The notes beneath the pieces are model-generated. The model did no database searches and was not told where the DNA came from. It saw only the letters and a list, made by a program, of their open reading frames with translations. Positions 36,338-44,079 of a stretch of 49,900 bases of DNA are shown here, in pieces. The DNA is from Acetobacteraceae bacterium (GTDB lineage Bacteria; Pseudomonadota; Alphaproteobacteria; Acetobacterales; Acetobacteraceae), in assembly GCA_009693865.1 (NCBI GenBank), contig SHWL01000013.1, forward strand, positions 1 to 49,900, written 5' to 3'. The position numbers were made by a program, and so were the translations under genes. Each line of letters begins with the position of its first letter. Within the stretch, counting starts at the first letter, position 1.

Positions 36338-37812
36338 GACGGGACGCCCACCAGGCCACGAACGACGCTCGCATCGTCAAAGGGATGCGCGATGCCGGCG
36401 ATGATCTGGCCTTGCTCGTGACCCTTGCCCGCGACCACCAGGACATCCCCGGAACCAAGGTCATTCAGCGCCGTTTCGATGGCCTTGGCACGGTCGCCGA
36501 TCTCGCGCGCGCCGGGGCAGCCGGACAGAACATCGGCGCGGATGATTTCGGGAGGCTCCCCGCGCGGGTTGTCGTCAGTCACGGTGACGCGGTCGGCGAA
36601 CCGAACGGCCGCTTCGCCCATCAACGGCCGTTTACCCCGGTCGCGATCGCCGCCAGCACCCAAAACAATGTGCAGCTTGGCCTCAGTGTGTGGGCGTAAC
36701 GCGGTCAGCAGCCGCTCCAGCGCATCCGGTGTGTGCGCGTAATCGACATAAACGGCCGCGCCGTTCGGCAGACGGGCTGCGAGTTCCATTCGGCCGCGCA
36801 CGCCGGTCAATCGCGGCACAAAGTCCAGCACGTCGTCCAAACCCATGACGAACCCGAGACCCGCGGCAACCAGGACATTATCGGCCTGGAAACGGCCAGG
36901 CAGATTCAATCGGACCTCTCGCCTGACGCCGCCGGCATCGATGACGAGGTCCTGCCCATCGGGGCGCGGCATTGCGCGGGAAAGGCGGAACAGCGAACCA
37001 GCAGTCCCCACGGTGTGTAACTGAAGCCGGCGGGCGATGGCGATGGCGCGCAAGGCCTCCAGCGTTACCGGGTCCATATCGCCATGCGCGACGAAGGGGG
37101 AGCGCGCCGGCAACAGCGCGCCAGCCAGGCGCAATTTGGCCGCGCGATACGCCGCCATGGTCACATGGTAATCCAGGTGGTCGCGGGTAAGATTGGTAAA
37201 TCCGGCCGCGGCCAACTTCACGCCATCCAGCCGGTACTGGTCGAGGCCATGCGACGATGCCTCCATCGCCACGCACTGAACTCCATCGCGCGCGAAATCG
37301 GCCATGGTCTCCGCGAGGCTGACCGGGTCGGGCGTGGTCAAACCAGGACCTGGATCGTGACCGGGCGCGATGACTCCCAGGGTTCCGATGCTCGCGGCCC
37401 GATGACCAGCCAATGTCCAGAACTGGCGCAGAAACTCGACCGTGCTGGTTTTGCCATTGGTTCCCGTGACGGCGACGACGGTTTCGGGACGAGCTCCGGC
37501 CAGAACCGCGGCGATCTGTGCGAGCAACCTCCGCGGCTCGGGGTCGATCAGCAAAACACGCGGGGGAACTTCCGGCGGCCAGAACGTGCCTGGTGGCGCC
37601 AGGACCGCGACGGCGCCATTGCGGACGGCATCAGGGATGAAGTTCCGCCCGTCCACGAATACGCCAGGCACCGCGACAAACAGATCGCCCGGCCTCGCCT
37701 TCCGGCTGTCCGCCGTGACGCGCGAAATGTCCAGCCCGGCCACCGCCCTGGGTAGCGGCCCGCCCGGGCCGCGTAACGCCAATATCTGGCGAAAGATATC
37801 AGTGAGGAGCAA
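36334..37812 (-). CDS. murE: UDP-MurNAc-tripeptide synthetase MurE (meso-DAP type)
   Basis: About 492 residues from the favoured TTG start at 37812 (MLLTDIFRQ), which lies inside the end of ftsI; another TTG at 37836 would add eight residues. No ATG or clear ribosome-binding site exists, so translation probably depends on ftsI. P-loop VTGTNGKTSTVEFLRQFW, MEASSHGLDQYRLDGVK, and the DNPR motif in VTDDNPRGEPPEI, which marks specificity for meso-diaminopimelate rather than lysine. It adds the third stem residue. Confidence 0.95.
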   Translation of the reverse strand: MLLTDIFRQILALRGPGGPLPRAVAGLDISRVTADSRKARPGDLFVAVPGVFVDGRNFIPDAVRNGAVAVLAPPGTFWPPEVPPRVLLIDPEPRRLLAQIAAVLAGARPETVVAVTGTNGKTSTVEFLRQFWTLAGHRAASIGTLGVIAPGHDPGPGLTTPDPVSLAETMADFARDGVQCVAMEASSHGLDQYRLDGVKLAAAGFTNLTRDHLDYHVTMAAYRAAKLRLAGALLPARSPFVAHGDMDPVTLEALRAIAIARRLQLHTVGTAGSLFRLSRAMPRPDGQDLVIDAGGVRREVRLNLPGRFQADNVLVAAGLGFVMGLDDVLDFVPRLTGVRGRMELAARLPNGAAVYVDYAHTPDALERLLTALRPHTEAKLHIVLGAGGDRDRGKRPLMGEAAVRFADRVTVTDDNPRGEPPEIIRADVLSGCPGAREIGDRAKAIETALNDLGSGDVLVVAGKGHEQGQIIAGIAHPFDDASVVRGLVGVPS

Positions 37813-39808
37813 CGGACGATGCCGACGACATGGCAACCACCGGTCGGTCGCCTGGTGCCACCTGGGTTCTATGCATCAAATCGGGCTGCGGCGGACCGGG
37901 CGGAAGCCGCGCCGGCAGAACGCGCGGCCGCGGGGCCGGTTCAGCCTTTGGCTCGGCCACGCGGATCGGGCCCAGTGTCAGACCTCTGGCTGGCTGAAGC
38001 GGAATGGCCAACGCTTGCTCGATCGCCGGCATGTTCTGGATGTCCGGCATCAGGCCAAGGATTGGACCGATGCGGGTGATCACCTTCCCCGCCGCGGGCG
38101 CGGCAACCTGGCCGGCCGTGGAATAACCACCGGTCGCGGCTGTGCCATGGGGCTCATCCAACATCATGTAAACCGCGTAACGCGGCGCCTGCATCGGGAA
38201 GACGCACATGAAGGCCGACACGTTGGCGTGCTTTTTATAACCGTGACCGCTGTTCTTCTCGGCGGTTCCGGTCTTTCCGCCCGGGTAATAACCGGGCACT
38301 TCGGCCTTTCTGCCAAACCCGCTGGTCACGACCAGCCGCATCAGGCGCCGCATCATGTCCGAGGTGGATTGGTTCATCACGCGGGTGCCTTCCGGCGGCG
38401 CGGCCGGGTCGGTTACCAGGATAGTGGGACGCATCAAAATCCCGCCGTTCGTCACCGCCGCCGTGCCCGCGACGACGTGCAACGGCGTGATTGAGATTCC
38501 ATGGCCGAAGCCCACCGTGTAGTTCACCGCCTCACCCCAGGTGGCGTCGGAACGAACGATCGGGCGCGAGGCTTCACGCAGTTCGATCGGCACCCGCTGG
38601 AACATGCCCATGTTGCGCAACCAGGCGCGCTGCCGTTGTCCGCCCATGATGTGAGCAATGCGGGCAGCGCCCAGATTGGACGAGTAAGCGAGCACTTCCG
38701 GCAGCGCCAGGAATCGGTGCTTTCCCTGGTAGTCTGTGATGGTGAACCGGCCAATATGAATTGGATTGGCGGCATCGAACGAATCCCAGATATGGACGGC
38801 GCCGGAATCAAGCCCCATCGACAGGGTCTGAATCTTGAACGTGCTGCCGGGTTCGTAAGTACCGGTGATCGCGCGGTTGAAGCGTTCCTCGGTCCCCGCG
38901 ATCCGGAAGGCGTTGGCGTCGTAATCCGGGAGCGACACCATCGCCAGCACTTCCCCGGTGTTCACGTCCATCACGAGGCCGGCCGCGCCAAGCGCGCTGA
39001 ACATGACTTTCGCGGCCAGTAATTCCTCGCGCACCACGTTCTGCACACGAACATCCAGCGACAGGCGCAACGGCTGACCGTTCTCGCGGATTTGCTTGTC
39101 AAACGCCATTTCAGCGCCAGCGACACCGTTTTCGTCAATGTCGACGCCGCCGATCACGTGCGCGGCGACGCGTCCCAACGGGTAATGGCGCTGCTGCGTC
39201 TGGCGAAAATCGACACTCGGAATCCCCAGGTTGTTGATGCGGGCTTCTTCGTCCGGCGTGATCTGGCGTTCGAGGTAGACGAATCGCTTACTCTGATCCG
39301 ACAGTCGTTTGATCGTCCGTTGCACGTCCAACCGAGGCAGAACAGATTTCAGTTTCTGAACCGCTTCGGCTGGATTGCCGACGGCGGCCGGGTTCGCGAA
39401 GACCGAACGCGTTGGCTGCGACAGTGCGAGAGGTTGACCGGTTCGATCGACGATCATCGCGCGCTGTCCCGGCAAAACGGCGTCGGTGATCGGTTTCAAC
39501 GGTCCCTTCGCGACGGGTGGTGTGACTTTATGCGCGATCTTCGCCTCGACCGGATGCACGACCGTAACCCAGGCGACCCGCACGGCGACGACGGCAAACA
39601 TGAGCGCGAAGGCCCCGGCGGCGAGCACCAGCCGGCCGCGGCTTCGATCCATCAATTCCCGCCGGCGCTTCTCGGCGGAGGTGACGTGAAAGTGCTCCAT
39701 CCGCAGAACCGCGTCGCGAGGTGGGGCACCGCGGCGGATGCGCAGCCGATGGAAGCGCCCGGGCGGCGGGACCTGAGGCAGATCGTCCGGAATATCGGCG
39801 TTGGTCAT
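37799..39808 (-). CDS. ftsI: Septal transpeptidase FtsI (PBP3)
   Basis: A 669-residue class B penicillin-binding protein. A cytoplasmic tail of about 55 residues precedes one membrane helix (about 57-80); then a pedestal domain, and the transpeptidase with catalytic Ser322 in GSTFK, S376-S377-N378 (SxN) and Lys512 in GGKTGTAEKN. It cross-links septal peptidoglycan alongside FtsW. The C-terminal about 90 residues are proline/arginine-rich and likely disordered. It follows ftsL by 9 bp and overlaps the murE start. Confidence 0.97.
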   Translation of the reverse strand: MTNADIPDDLPQVPPPGRFHRLRIRRGAPPRDAVLRMEHFHVTSAEKRRRELMDRSRGRLVLAAGAFALMFAVVAVRVAWVTVVHPVEAKIAHKVTPPVAKGPLKPITDAVLPGQRAMIVDRTGQPLALSQPTRSVFANPAAVGNPAEAVQKLKSVLPRLDVQRTIKRLSDQSKRFVYLERQITPDEEARINNLGIPSVDFRQTQQRHYPLGRVAAHVIGGVDIDENGVAGAEMAFDKQIRENGQPLRLSLDVRVQNVVREELLAAKVMFSALGAAGLVMDVNTGEVLAMVSLPDYDANAFRIAGTEERFNRAITGTYEPGSTFKIQTLSMGLDSGAVHIWDSFDAANPIHIGRFTITDYQGKHRFLALPEVLAYSSNLGAARIAHIMGGQRQRAWLRNMGMFQRVPIELREASRPIVRSDATWGEAVNYTVGFGHGISITPLHVVAGTAAVTNGGILMRPTILVTDPAAPPEGTRVMNQSTSDMMRRLMRLVVTSGFGRKAEVPGYYPGGKTGTAEKNSGHGYKKHANVSAFMCVFPMQAPRYAVYMMLDEPHGTAATGGYSTAGQVAAPAAGKVITRIGPILGLMPDIQNMPAIEQALAIPLQPARGLTLGPIRVAEPKAEPAPRPRVLPARLPPGPPQPDLMHRTQVAPGDRPVVAMSSASSVAPH

Positions 39809-39817
39809 GCCATCACC

Positions 39818-40789
39818 TTAACGGCCTGGTCCATTGGGGCTCGTTCCATCGGTACGCACCCACGTGGCACTGATTGGGGTGGGCGCCGGGAGTGGGAGTG
39901 GGAGTGGCACGGCGCCTCGCGACATCCCGAGCAACGACCCGGCTGAAGGCGGCGCGGCACCTTGCGCCTGCATTTGCGGTTGTCCCTGACCGGCATGATG
40001 TTGCCCTGAAGGGCCGCGCGGATCGGGCGGCGCCGGCCGCGCGGATCGAGCGTCCCGCCCAGGGTTGTTGGTCCGGCCATCGGCGGTCCGGAGATCCCCG
40101 GCATCTGGCGCGATTTGCTGGCTCGTTGGCGTCTGGGATGGGGCCAGGCCCTGCGCCTGCAGTGGTGGCAAGCCACTGGTCGGGATTCCTCCGCTGGATC
40201 GAGGGTCGGCTGGTTTCAGCGCGACCGGCTTTGGGGTCGCGGGACGTGGCTCATCGGGGGATCTCGTTTCGACGGCGGCCCTGAGTTTCAGGGGTGACGC
40301 CTCTTGCTGGCCGGCCGGTGGCGAGGCGGTCCTCCCCGGTGCGGGCGGGACCGTGACAGCGGGCATCGCGACTGAGACCGGGGCGACGACGGAGGGGGGA
40401 AGCGGCGGAAGCGGTAAATCGTCGGCCTCCGCTTCATCGGTCCCGCCCGTGTCTCCTGCGGCGGGCGGATCCCCGGCGTCGGTCTGGGCCTCGACCGCCA
40501 CCCGTGGCGGTGGCAAGCGGCCTGGCAAATCGGCGACACGAACAAACTGGGCCGGCACAACGATTTTCAAACCGAGATACTGGTCCGAATATTTGTGCAG
40601 TTGCTCCGGCTCGCCGAGACGGATCCATTCGTCCAGCATGCGCCGGCTGTCCGCCCGTAAAGCGTCAGTCTCCTTCGCGATCTGGACAATGTATTTGTCC
40701 ATCAATTCCACCTCATGCTTGGCGCGGTATAGGTAGAGGCCCGAGCCGAGAGCCAGGAGCCAGCAAATCACGGTGATGGGTCGGATCAT
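39818..40789 (-). CDS. ftsL: FtsL-like division protein with long Pro/Gln-rich tail
   Basis: 323 residues. The first 85 look like FtsL: membrane helix ITVICWLLALGSGLYLY (about 5-21), a coiled-coil AKHEVELMDKYIVQIAKETDALRADSRRMLDEW, then LHKYSDQYLGLKIVVPAQFVRV. From about residue 95 to the end the protein is low-complexity, rich in Pro, Ala, Gln and Gly (PLPPLPPSVVAPVS; PLPLPLPAPTP), so it is two to three times the usual FtsL length. FtsL with FtsB activates FtsWI. Position between rsmH and ftsI supports the call. Confidence 0.88.
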   Translation of the reverse strand: MIRPITVICWLLALGSGLYLYRAKHEVELMDKYIVQIAKETDALRADSRRMLDEWIRLGEPEQLHKYSDQYLGLKIVVPAQFVRVADLPGRLPPPRVAVEAQTDAGDPPAAGDTGGTDEAEADDLPLPPLPPSVVAPVSVAMPAVTVPPAPGRTASPPAGQQEASPLKLRAAVETRSPDEPRPATPKPVALKPADPRSSGGIPTSGLPPLQAQGLAPSQTPTSQQIAPDAGDLRTADGRTNNPGRDARSARPAPPDPRGPSGQHHAGQGQPQMQAQGAAPPSAGSLLGMSRGAVPLPLPLPAPTPISATWVRTDGTSPNGPGR

Positions 40790-41123
40790 GAAGTCACCAA
40801 TCGGTTAGCGGCCCTGGGCGAGCAGTTGAGCTTTGGGATGCGCAAGGGCTCCGCCCTTGAACCCGCCAGGAGGCGCTGCCTCCCCCGCCTTCGCAGGGGC
40901 ATGCCTGACCTCCGGCAAAGGCACGCCTTTGCAATCCATTTATTTTGGTTGGAGGTGAAAGGGGGCCGACCGAGATGTTGCGATATCCGAGTAGGCCCCC
41001 TTTCACCTCCAACCAAACAGATCGCGTTCCAAGGGCCGTGCCCTTGGCGGGGCTCCAACGGGCAGAGCCCCTTGGTGGGGTCCGGGGTGAAGCCCCGGCG
41101 CTTCCTGGAGTTCACGCACGCGC
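40790..41123. other. Hairpin cluster between rsmH and ftsL
   Basis: A 334-bp gene-free interval inside an otherwise overlapping cluster. Seven perfect hairpins follow one another: 40843-40859, 40869-40883, 40915-40932, the large 40944-41017, 41029-41047, 41049-41071 and 41082-41098. The coding-like frames here are by-products. It would fold extensively in RNA of either strand. Confidence 0.85.
40944..41017. repeat. 24-bp perfect inverted repeat
   Basis: Arm 40944-40967 (TTTGGTTGGAGGTGAAAGGG...) is the exact reverse complement of 40994-41017, with a 26-nt loop that contains GATATC. It lies centrally in the hairpin cluster and is far longer than a usual terminator stem. Confidence 0.9.
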
Positions 41124-42074
41124 TCATGCGGGCACAGCCAGGCACTCGATGGCGCGCAGGCGGGCTGAGCGCGCCCGCGGGTTGATCGCGATTTCAGCAG
41201 TCTGAGGACGCATCGCTTTCGAGGTCACGAGGCGGAACCGGGCGGTGAACTTTTCAGTCAAACCGCGCGGATCGTGGCGTGACGGTGCGGGCCCGCGGCC
41301 CGTGGCCTGGGTCATGAAGCGTTTGACAATGCGGTCTTCGAGCGAATGGAACGACACGACAACGATCCGCCCGCCCGGGTTCAGCAGCCGCACCGCCGCG
41401 GCCAAACCGCGCTCGATCTCCCCCAACTCGTCGTTGACGGAGATGCGTAACGCCTGGAACGACCGCGTTGCCGGATCATGGCCGGATTTGTCTCTGGGCA
41501 GGACGGAGCGGATGATGCTGGCCAGCCGTCCGGTCGTCTCAATCGGCGCTTCGGCCCGTGCCATCGCGATGGCACGGGCCACGCGGCGGGAAGCGCGTTC
41601 CTCACCAAGCTGAAACAGGAGATCGGCGAGATCGCGCTCCGGCAACGTATTGACCAGGGTCGCGGCGGTTGGCGCGGGATCGTCCCCATGCCGTCCCATG
41701 CGCATGTCGAGCGGACCCGACCCCTGGAAGGAAAAACCCCGCCCGGGATCGTCGATCTGGAAGGACGACACGCCGATATCGAAAACGACGCCGTCCAACC
41801 AGGTCACGCCGGCCTCGGTCAGCAGGACCAGCATGTCGCCGAAACGGCCTCGCAACAAATGCAGGCGGCCCGGGTATTGAGCCGCGAGGCTGGCGCCGCG
41901 GGCGATCGCGGTTTCATCGCGGTCGATAGCCCAGACGTGGCAACTCGCATGGTCGAGGATCGCCCGTGTGTAGCCGCCACCGCCAAATGTGGCGTCCAGA
42001 TACACGTGCCCATCGCGCGGGTTCAGCGTGTCCAGTACTTCAGGCAGCATCACGGGGACATGCGAGCCGCTCAT
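41124..42074 (-). CDS. rsmH: 16S rRNA m4C1402 methyltransferase RsmH (MraW)
   Basis: A 316-residue SAM-dependent methyltransferase that modifies C1402 in the decoding centre. It begins [17 protein letters not shown] site [42 protein letters not shown] and [19 protein letters not shown] and the final [13 protein letters not shown] are all family motifs. The ATG overlaps the mraZ TGA by ATGA, which excludes a 29-residue longer frame. Confidence 0.97.
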   Translation of the reverse strand: MSGSHVPVMLPEVLDTLNPRDGHVYLDATFGGGGYTRAILDHASCHVWAIDRDETAIARGASLAAQYPGRLHLLRGRFGDMLVLLTEAGVTWLDGVVFDIGVSSFQIDDPGRGFSFQGSGPLDMRMGRHGDDPAPTAATLVNTLPERDLADLLFQLGEERASRRVARAIAMARAEAPIETTGRLASIIRSVLPRDKSGHDPATRSFQALRISVNDELGEIERGLAAAVRLLNPGGRIVVVSFHSLEDRIVKRFMTQATGRGPAPSRHDPRGLTEKFTARFRLVTSKAMRPQTAEIAINPRARSARLRAIECLAVPA

Positions 42075-42562
42075 GCGGCGGCCTCCCTGTGGCGGGCGAC
42101 CCGCGCCTTGTTGATCGCCATCGCCTCCGCCTTCCGGTTGGCTACACTGGCGGGGTTCCACAACTGGAAACTCAGGCCGATACCAACGAAAGCGACACTT
42201 TCGGCCCGCGCGATCCCGGCGAAATTTAGCAGCGGATCGGGGACGATCACGCGGCCCTCCTTGTCGGTCTCGACCGGCCAGGCGTCGGCGAACAGGACGG
42301 TTGCCAGAGCGTCGTATTCCTCGCTGAGCGGATCAAGCTTTTCGAGTTCGGCCGCGAGTTCCTGGTGCTTGACTTCGGTCAGGGCTTCGATGCACAGCGT
42401 TTTGTCGGACGGTCGCAAAACCAAAGGCAGGCTGGCAGGTCCGTCGCCAAGCGACGAAATGTTGGTGACACCCGCGCGCAAGGCAGCACGGAATGAGGCG
42501 GGGATGGAGACCCTGCCTTTCGAGTCAAAGTTCTGCACGTACGTTCCGTTGAACAAAGCCAT
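42071..42562 (-). CDS. mraZ: Transcriptional regulator MraZ
   Basis: A 163-residue two-domain SpoVT/AbrB-type DNA-binding protein, beginning [21 protein letters not shown] and repeating the fold at [20 protein letters not shown]. MraZ binds TGGGN direct repeats in front of its own operon and represses dcw transcription. The ATG at 42562 is favoured; a GTG at 42586 would place the AGGAGGT site inside the protein. First gene of the cluster. Confidence 0.97.
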   Translation of the reverse strand: MALFNGTYVQNFDSKGRVSIPASFRAALRAGVTNISSLGDGPASLPLVLRPSDKTLCIEALTEVKHQELAAELEKLDPLSEEYDALATVLFADAWPVETDKEGRVIVPDPLLNFAGIARAESVAFVGIGLSFQLWNPASVANRKAEAMAINKARVARHREAAA

Positions 42563-42697
42563 TGGAGCCTGGCCACCTCCTGGCACGGGTCGTCACGTCA
42601 GCCGAGGGCGGAAAACAAGGGGAAAGCGACGCGGTCTGGTTGGGGTTTCCGCCGGGCAACCTGGTCCTGGACCACCACGGATTTGGCCAAAGGTTAT

Positions 42698-42732
42698 TGG
42701 GTATCCATGGGTGTTTGTGGGATAGCATGGGA
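42698..42732 (-). promoter_or_regulatory. MraZ operator: four TGGGN boxes at 10-bp spacing
   Basis: TGGGT (42698), TGGGT (42708), TGGGA (42718) and TGGGA (42728) are spaced exactly 10 bp apart, each pair separated by 5 nt, and lie 136-170 bp before mraZ. The known MraZ site is TGGGN repeats with 5-nt spacers. The boxes read on the strand opposite to mraZ. Confidence 0.85.
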
Positions 42733-42991
42733 TTTACTTTCCGACAAGGGTAGTTGGTGCCTCGCGCGAGAAAAAATTCGCGTGTGACGCTGGATCGACA
42801 AGCATCGACGCGAGAAGTTGGATGGAACCTCGCCAAGACGACACTGGATCGACTTGGATAAATTCTTGTTTTGTTCTGGCGCATTGGTGCCGCGCGCATG
42901 ACCGGCGGCCGGGAGCGGTTAGCAGGCGGGCTCCGTGCGGCTGGGATGGCCGAGACTCTGGCACGACCGGAACTTCCGGGATGAAACCAGT

Positions 42992-43020
42992 TTGTAACCT
43001 TTAATTGTCTAAATTATTAC
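42992..43020 (+). promoter_or_regulatory. Candidate promoter of the flp gene
   Basis: TTGTAA (42992-42997), 17-bp spacer, TATTAC (43015-43020), in an AT-rich island; each hexamer matches consensus at four positions. Leader about 60 nt to the ATG at 43086. Confidence 0.35.
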
Positions 43021-43085
43021 CGTTAGCATCAGGAAAGACCTATATTGACCGCGTTTCCTTTCACCGATCTTACAGGAGAATCATT

Positions 43086-43256
43086 ATGATATTGGTCGCC
43101 CAAACCTGGCTGGCCTTGAAACAGGACCGCCGGGCAGTCACTGCCCTGCGGTACGGGCTGATTGCCGGCATGATTGTCGCCATGGTGGCCGTCGGTTTTT
43201 CGTCGTTGGCCAACGCTTTGTCCAACCAGTTCAGCTCGATCGGGGGCAGTCTATGA
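43086..43256 (+). CDS. Flp-family type IVb pilin-like small protein
   Basis: A 56-residue protein with the Flp/Fap pilin layout: a basic leader to about residue 17, then VTALRYGLIAGMIVAMVAVGF as the hydrophobic stalk, then a short C-terminus. It has an AGGAGA ribosome-binding site. Flp prepilins normally are cut at G|xxxxEY; here the residue before the cut is Ala and the Glu(+5) is Arg, so processing and assembly may differ. No tad/cpa genes are present in the window, so it is an orphan. Other small membrane proteins are possible but the YGLIA core is characteristic. Confidence 0.78.
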   Translation: MILVAQTWLALKQDRRAVTALRYGLIAGMIVAMVAVGFSSLANALSNQFSSIGGSL

Positions 43257-43563
43257 TTGGATGACGGCGGGATGAACCTCCACTCGGCGGCCCATGGAAC
43301 GGCAACCGGGTGGGCTTCATGAATACTACCTTGGGTTGTAGCTCAAAGAAAGGCCTTGTCCGAGGCCAGTCAAGATCGGACGTCGTCGCTCGTGTTCACG
43401 GCCCAGGGGGCCTGGAAATTATCAGGTTTACCCGGGCCTCACGCATCTTCATGACTCGCATGCCGCCTGGACGCGTGAGCGCTGGAACCATTCCCCTGAG
43501 ACCGCTCCACGGCCGCTGCTCGGGCATTCCCGGCGGCGTCTCCGATCCAACCAGGAGGTGAAC
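43257..43563. other. Region after flp: no clear gene
   Basis: About 300 bp with no convincing gene on either strand. It ends in a strong AGGAGGTG (43553-43560) that precedes the 20-codon frame described separately. Confidence 0.4.
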
Positions 43564-43626
43564 ATGAATTGGCTCGAAGCCAACATGAACCGTGGCAACC
43601 CCCGAAAAACGCCAGACGGCCTATAA
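43564..43626 (+). CDS. Possible 20-codon small ORF with strong ribosome-binding site
   Basis: ATG at 43564 preceded by AGGAGGTG with a 4-nt spacer reads MNWLEANMNRGNPRKTPDGL then TAA. It ends inside the 3' end of rnpB, on the opposite strand. The Shine-Dalgarno is near-perfect, one of the best in the window, but no promoter is obvious and the last codons are fixed by the rnpB P1 stem, so conservation cannot be judged. Confidence 0.35.
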   Translation: MNWLEANMNRGNPRKTPDGL

Positions 43627-44018
43627 GCCGGGTTCTGTCCGCGCCCATTACAAACGCGGGACGGCCATTCCTCTGGGACGCGCCTTGCAGCGCGCCTCAC
43701 GCGACCAACCCGGGCGGCGGGACGGGAATGTCCCTGCTCAGATCCCCCGACCAGGTCGGGGGACATGCGCGACCGCCCCTATTCGGTCTTGCTCCCGGTG
43801 GGGTTTACCCTGCCATCCCTGTTACCAGAGACGCGGTGCGCTTTTACCGCACCGTTTCACCCGTGCCCGTGAGATGTCTCCATCGCCCGGATGGTTTGTT
43901 TTCTGTGGCACTGTCCCTGGGGTCGCCCCCGCCGGCCGTTAGCCGGCACCGTATTCCCGTGGAGCCCGGACTTTCCTCCATCACCCGAAGGCAACAGCGG
44001 CCGTCCAGCCGTCTGGCG
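43607..44018 (-). ncRNA. rnpB: RNase P RNA (rnpB), bacterial type A
   Basis: On the - strand, the 5' conserved block GAGGAAAGTCCGGGCTCC is at 43960-43979 and the 3' block ACAGAACCCGGCTTATAGG at 43620-43638. Stem P1 is visible as an 11-bp perfect pairing between 44008-44018 and 43610-43620. The internal conserved AAACCCCACC...GAGCAAGACCGAATAGGGG lies near 43775-43818. About 410 nt, typical for alphaproteobacteria. A T5 run (43605-43609) directly follows P1. It is the catalytic RNA that matures tRNA 5' ends. Confidence 0.95.
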
Positions 44019-44024
44019 GGCGGG

Positions 44025-44053
44025 ACATGGGGCCTCGGAGGCCGGATCGTCAA
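44025..44053 (-). promoter_or_regulatory. Candidate rnpB promoter
   Basis: TTGACG (44048-44053, - strand), 17-18 bp, then a weak CCATGT/CATGTC -10. The predicted start is at the beginning of P1 near 44018. It lies in the 61-bp gap after the LLM gene. Confidence 0.35.
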
Positions 44054-44079
44054 GCGGCGGGACTTATCAGCCCGCGGTG

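Larger units (their letters stand above)
42563..43085. other. Divergent regulatory region between mraZ and flp
   Basis: 523 bp without a gene. It holds the four MraZ boxes (42698-42732), a candidate mraZ promoter on the - strand overlapping them (TTGTCG at 42752-42757, then TATCCC at 42729-42734), a repeated CTGGATCGAC motif (near 42787 and 42843), and an AT-rich pilin-gene promoter region from about 42985. Confidence 0.5.

Noticed and set aside
40826-41185. Small frames across the rsmH-ftsL gap
   Set aside because: They run through seven hairpins and lack ribosome-binding sites or family matches.
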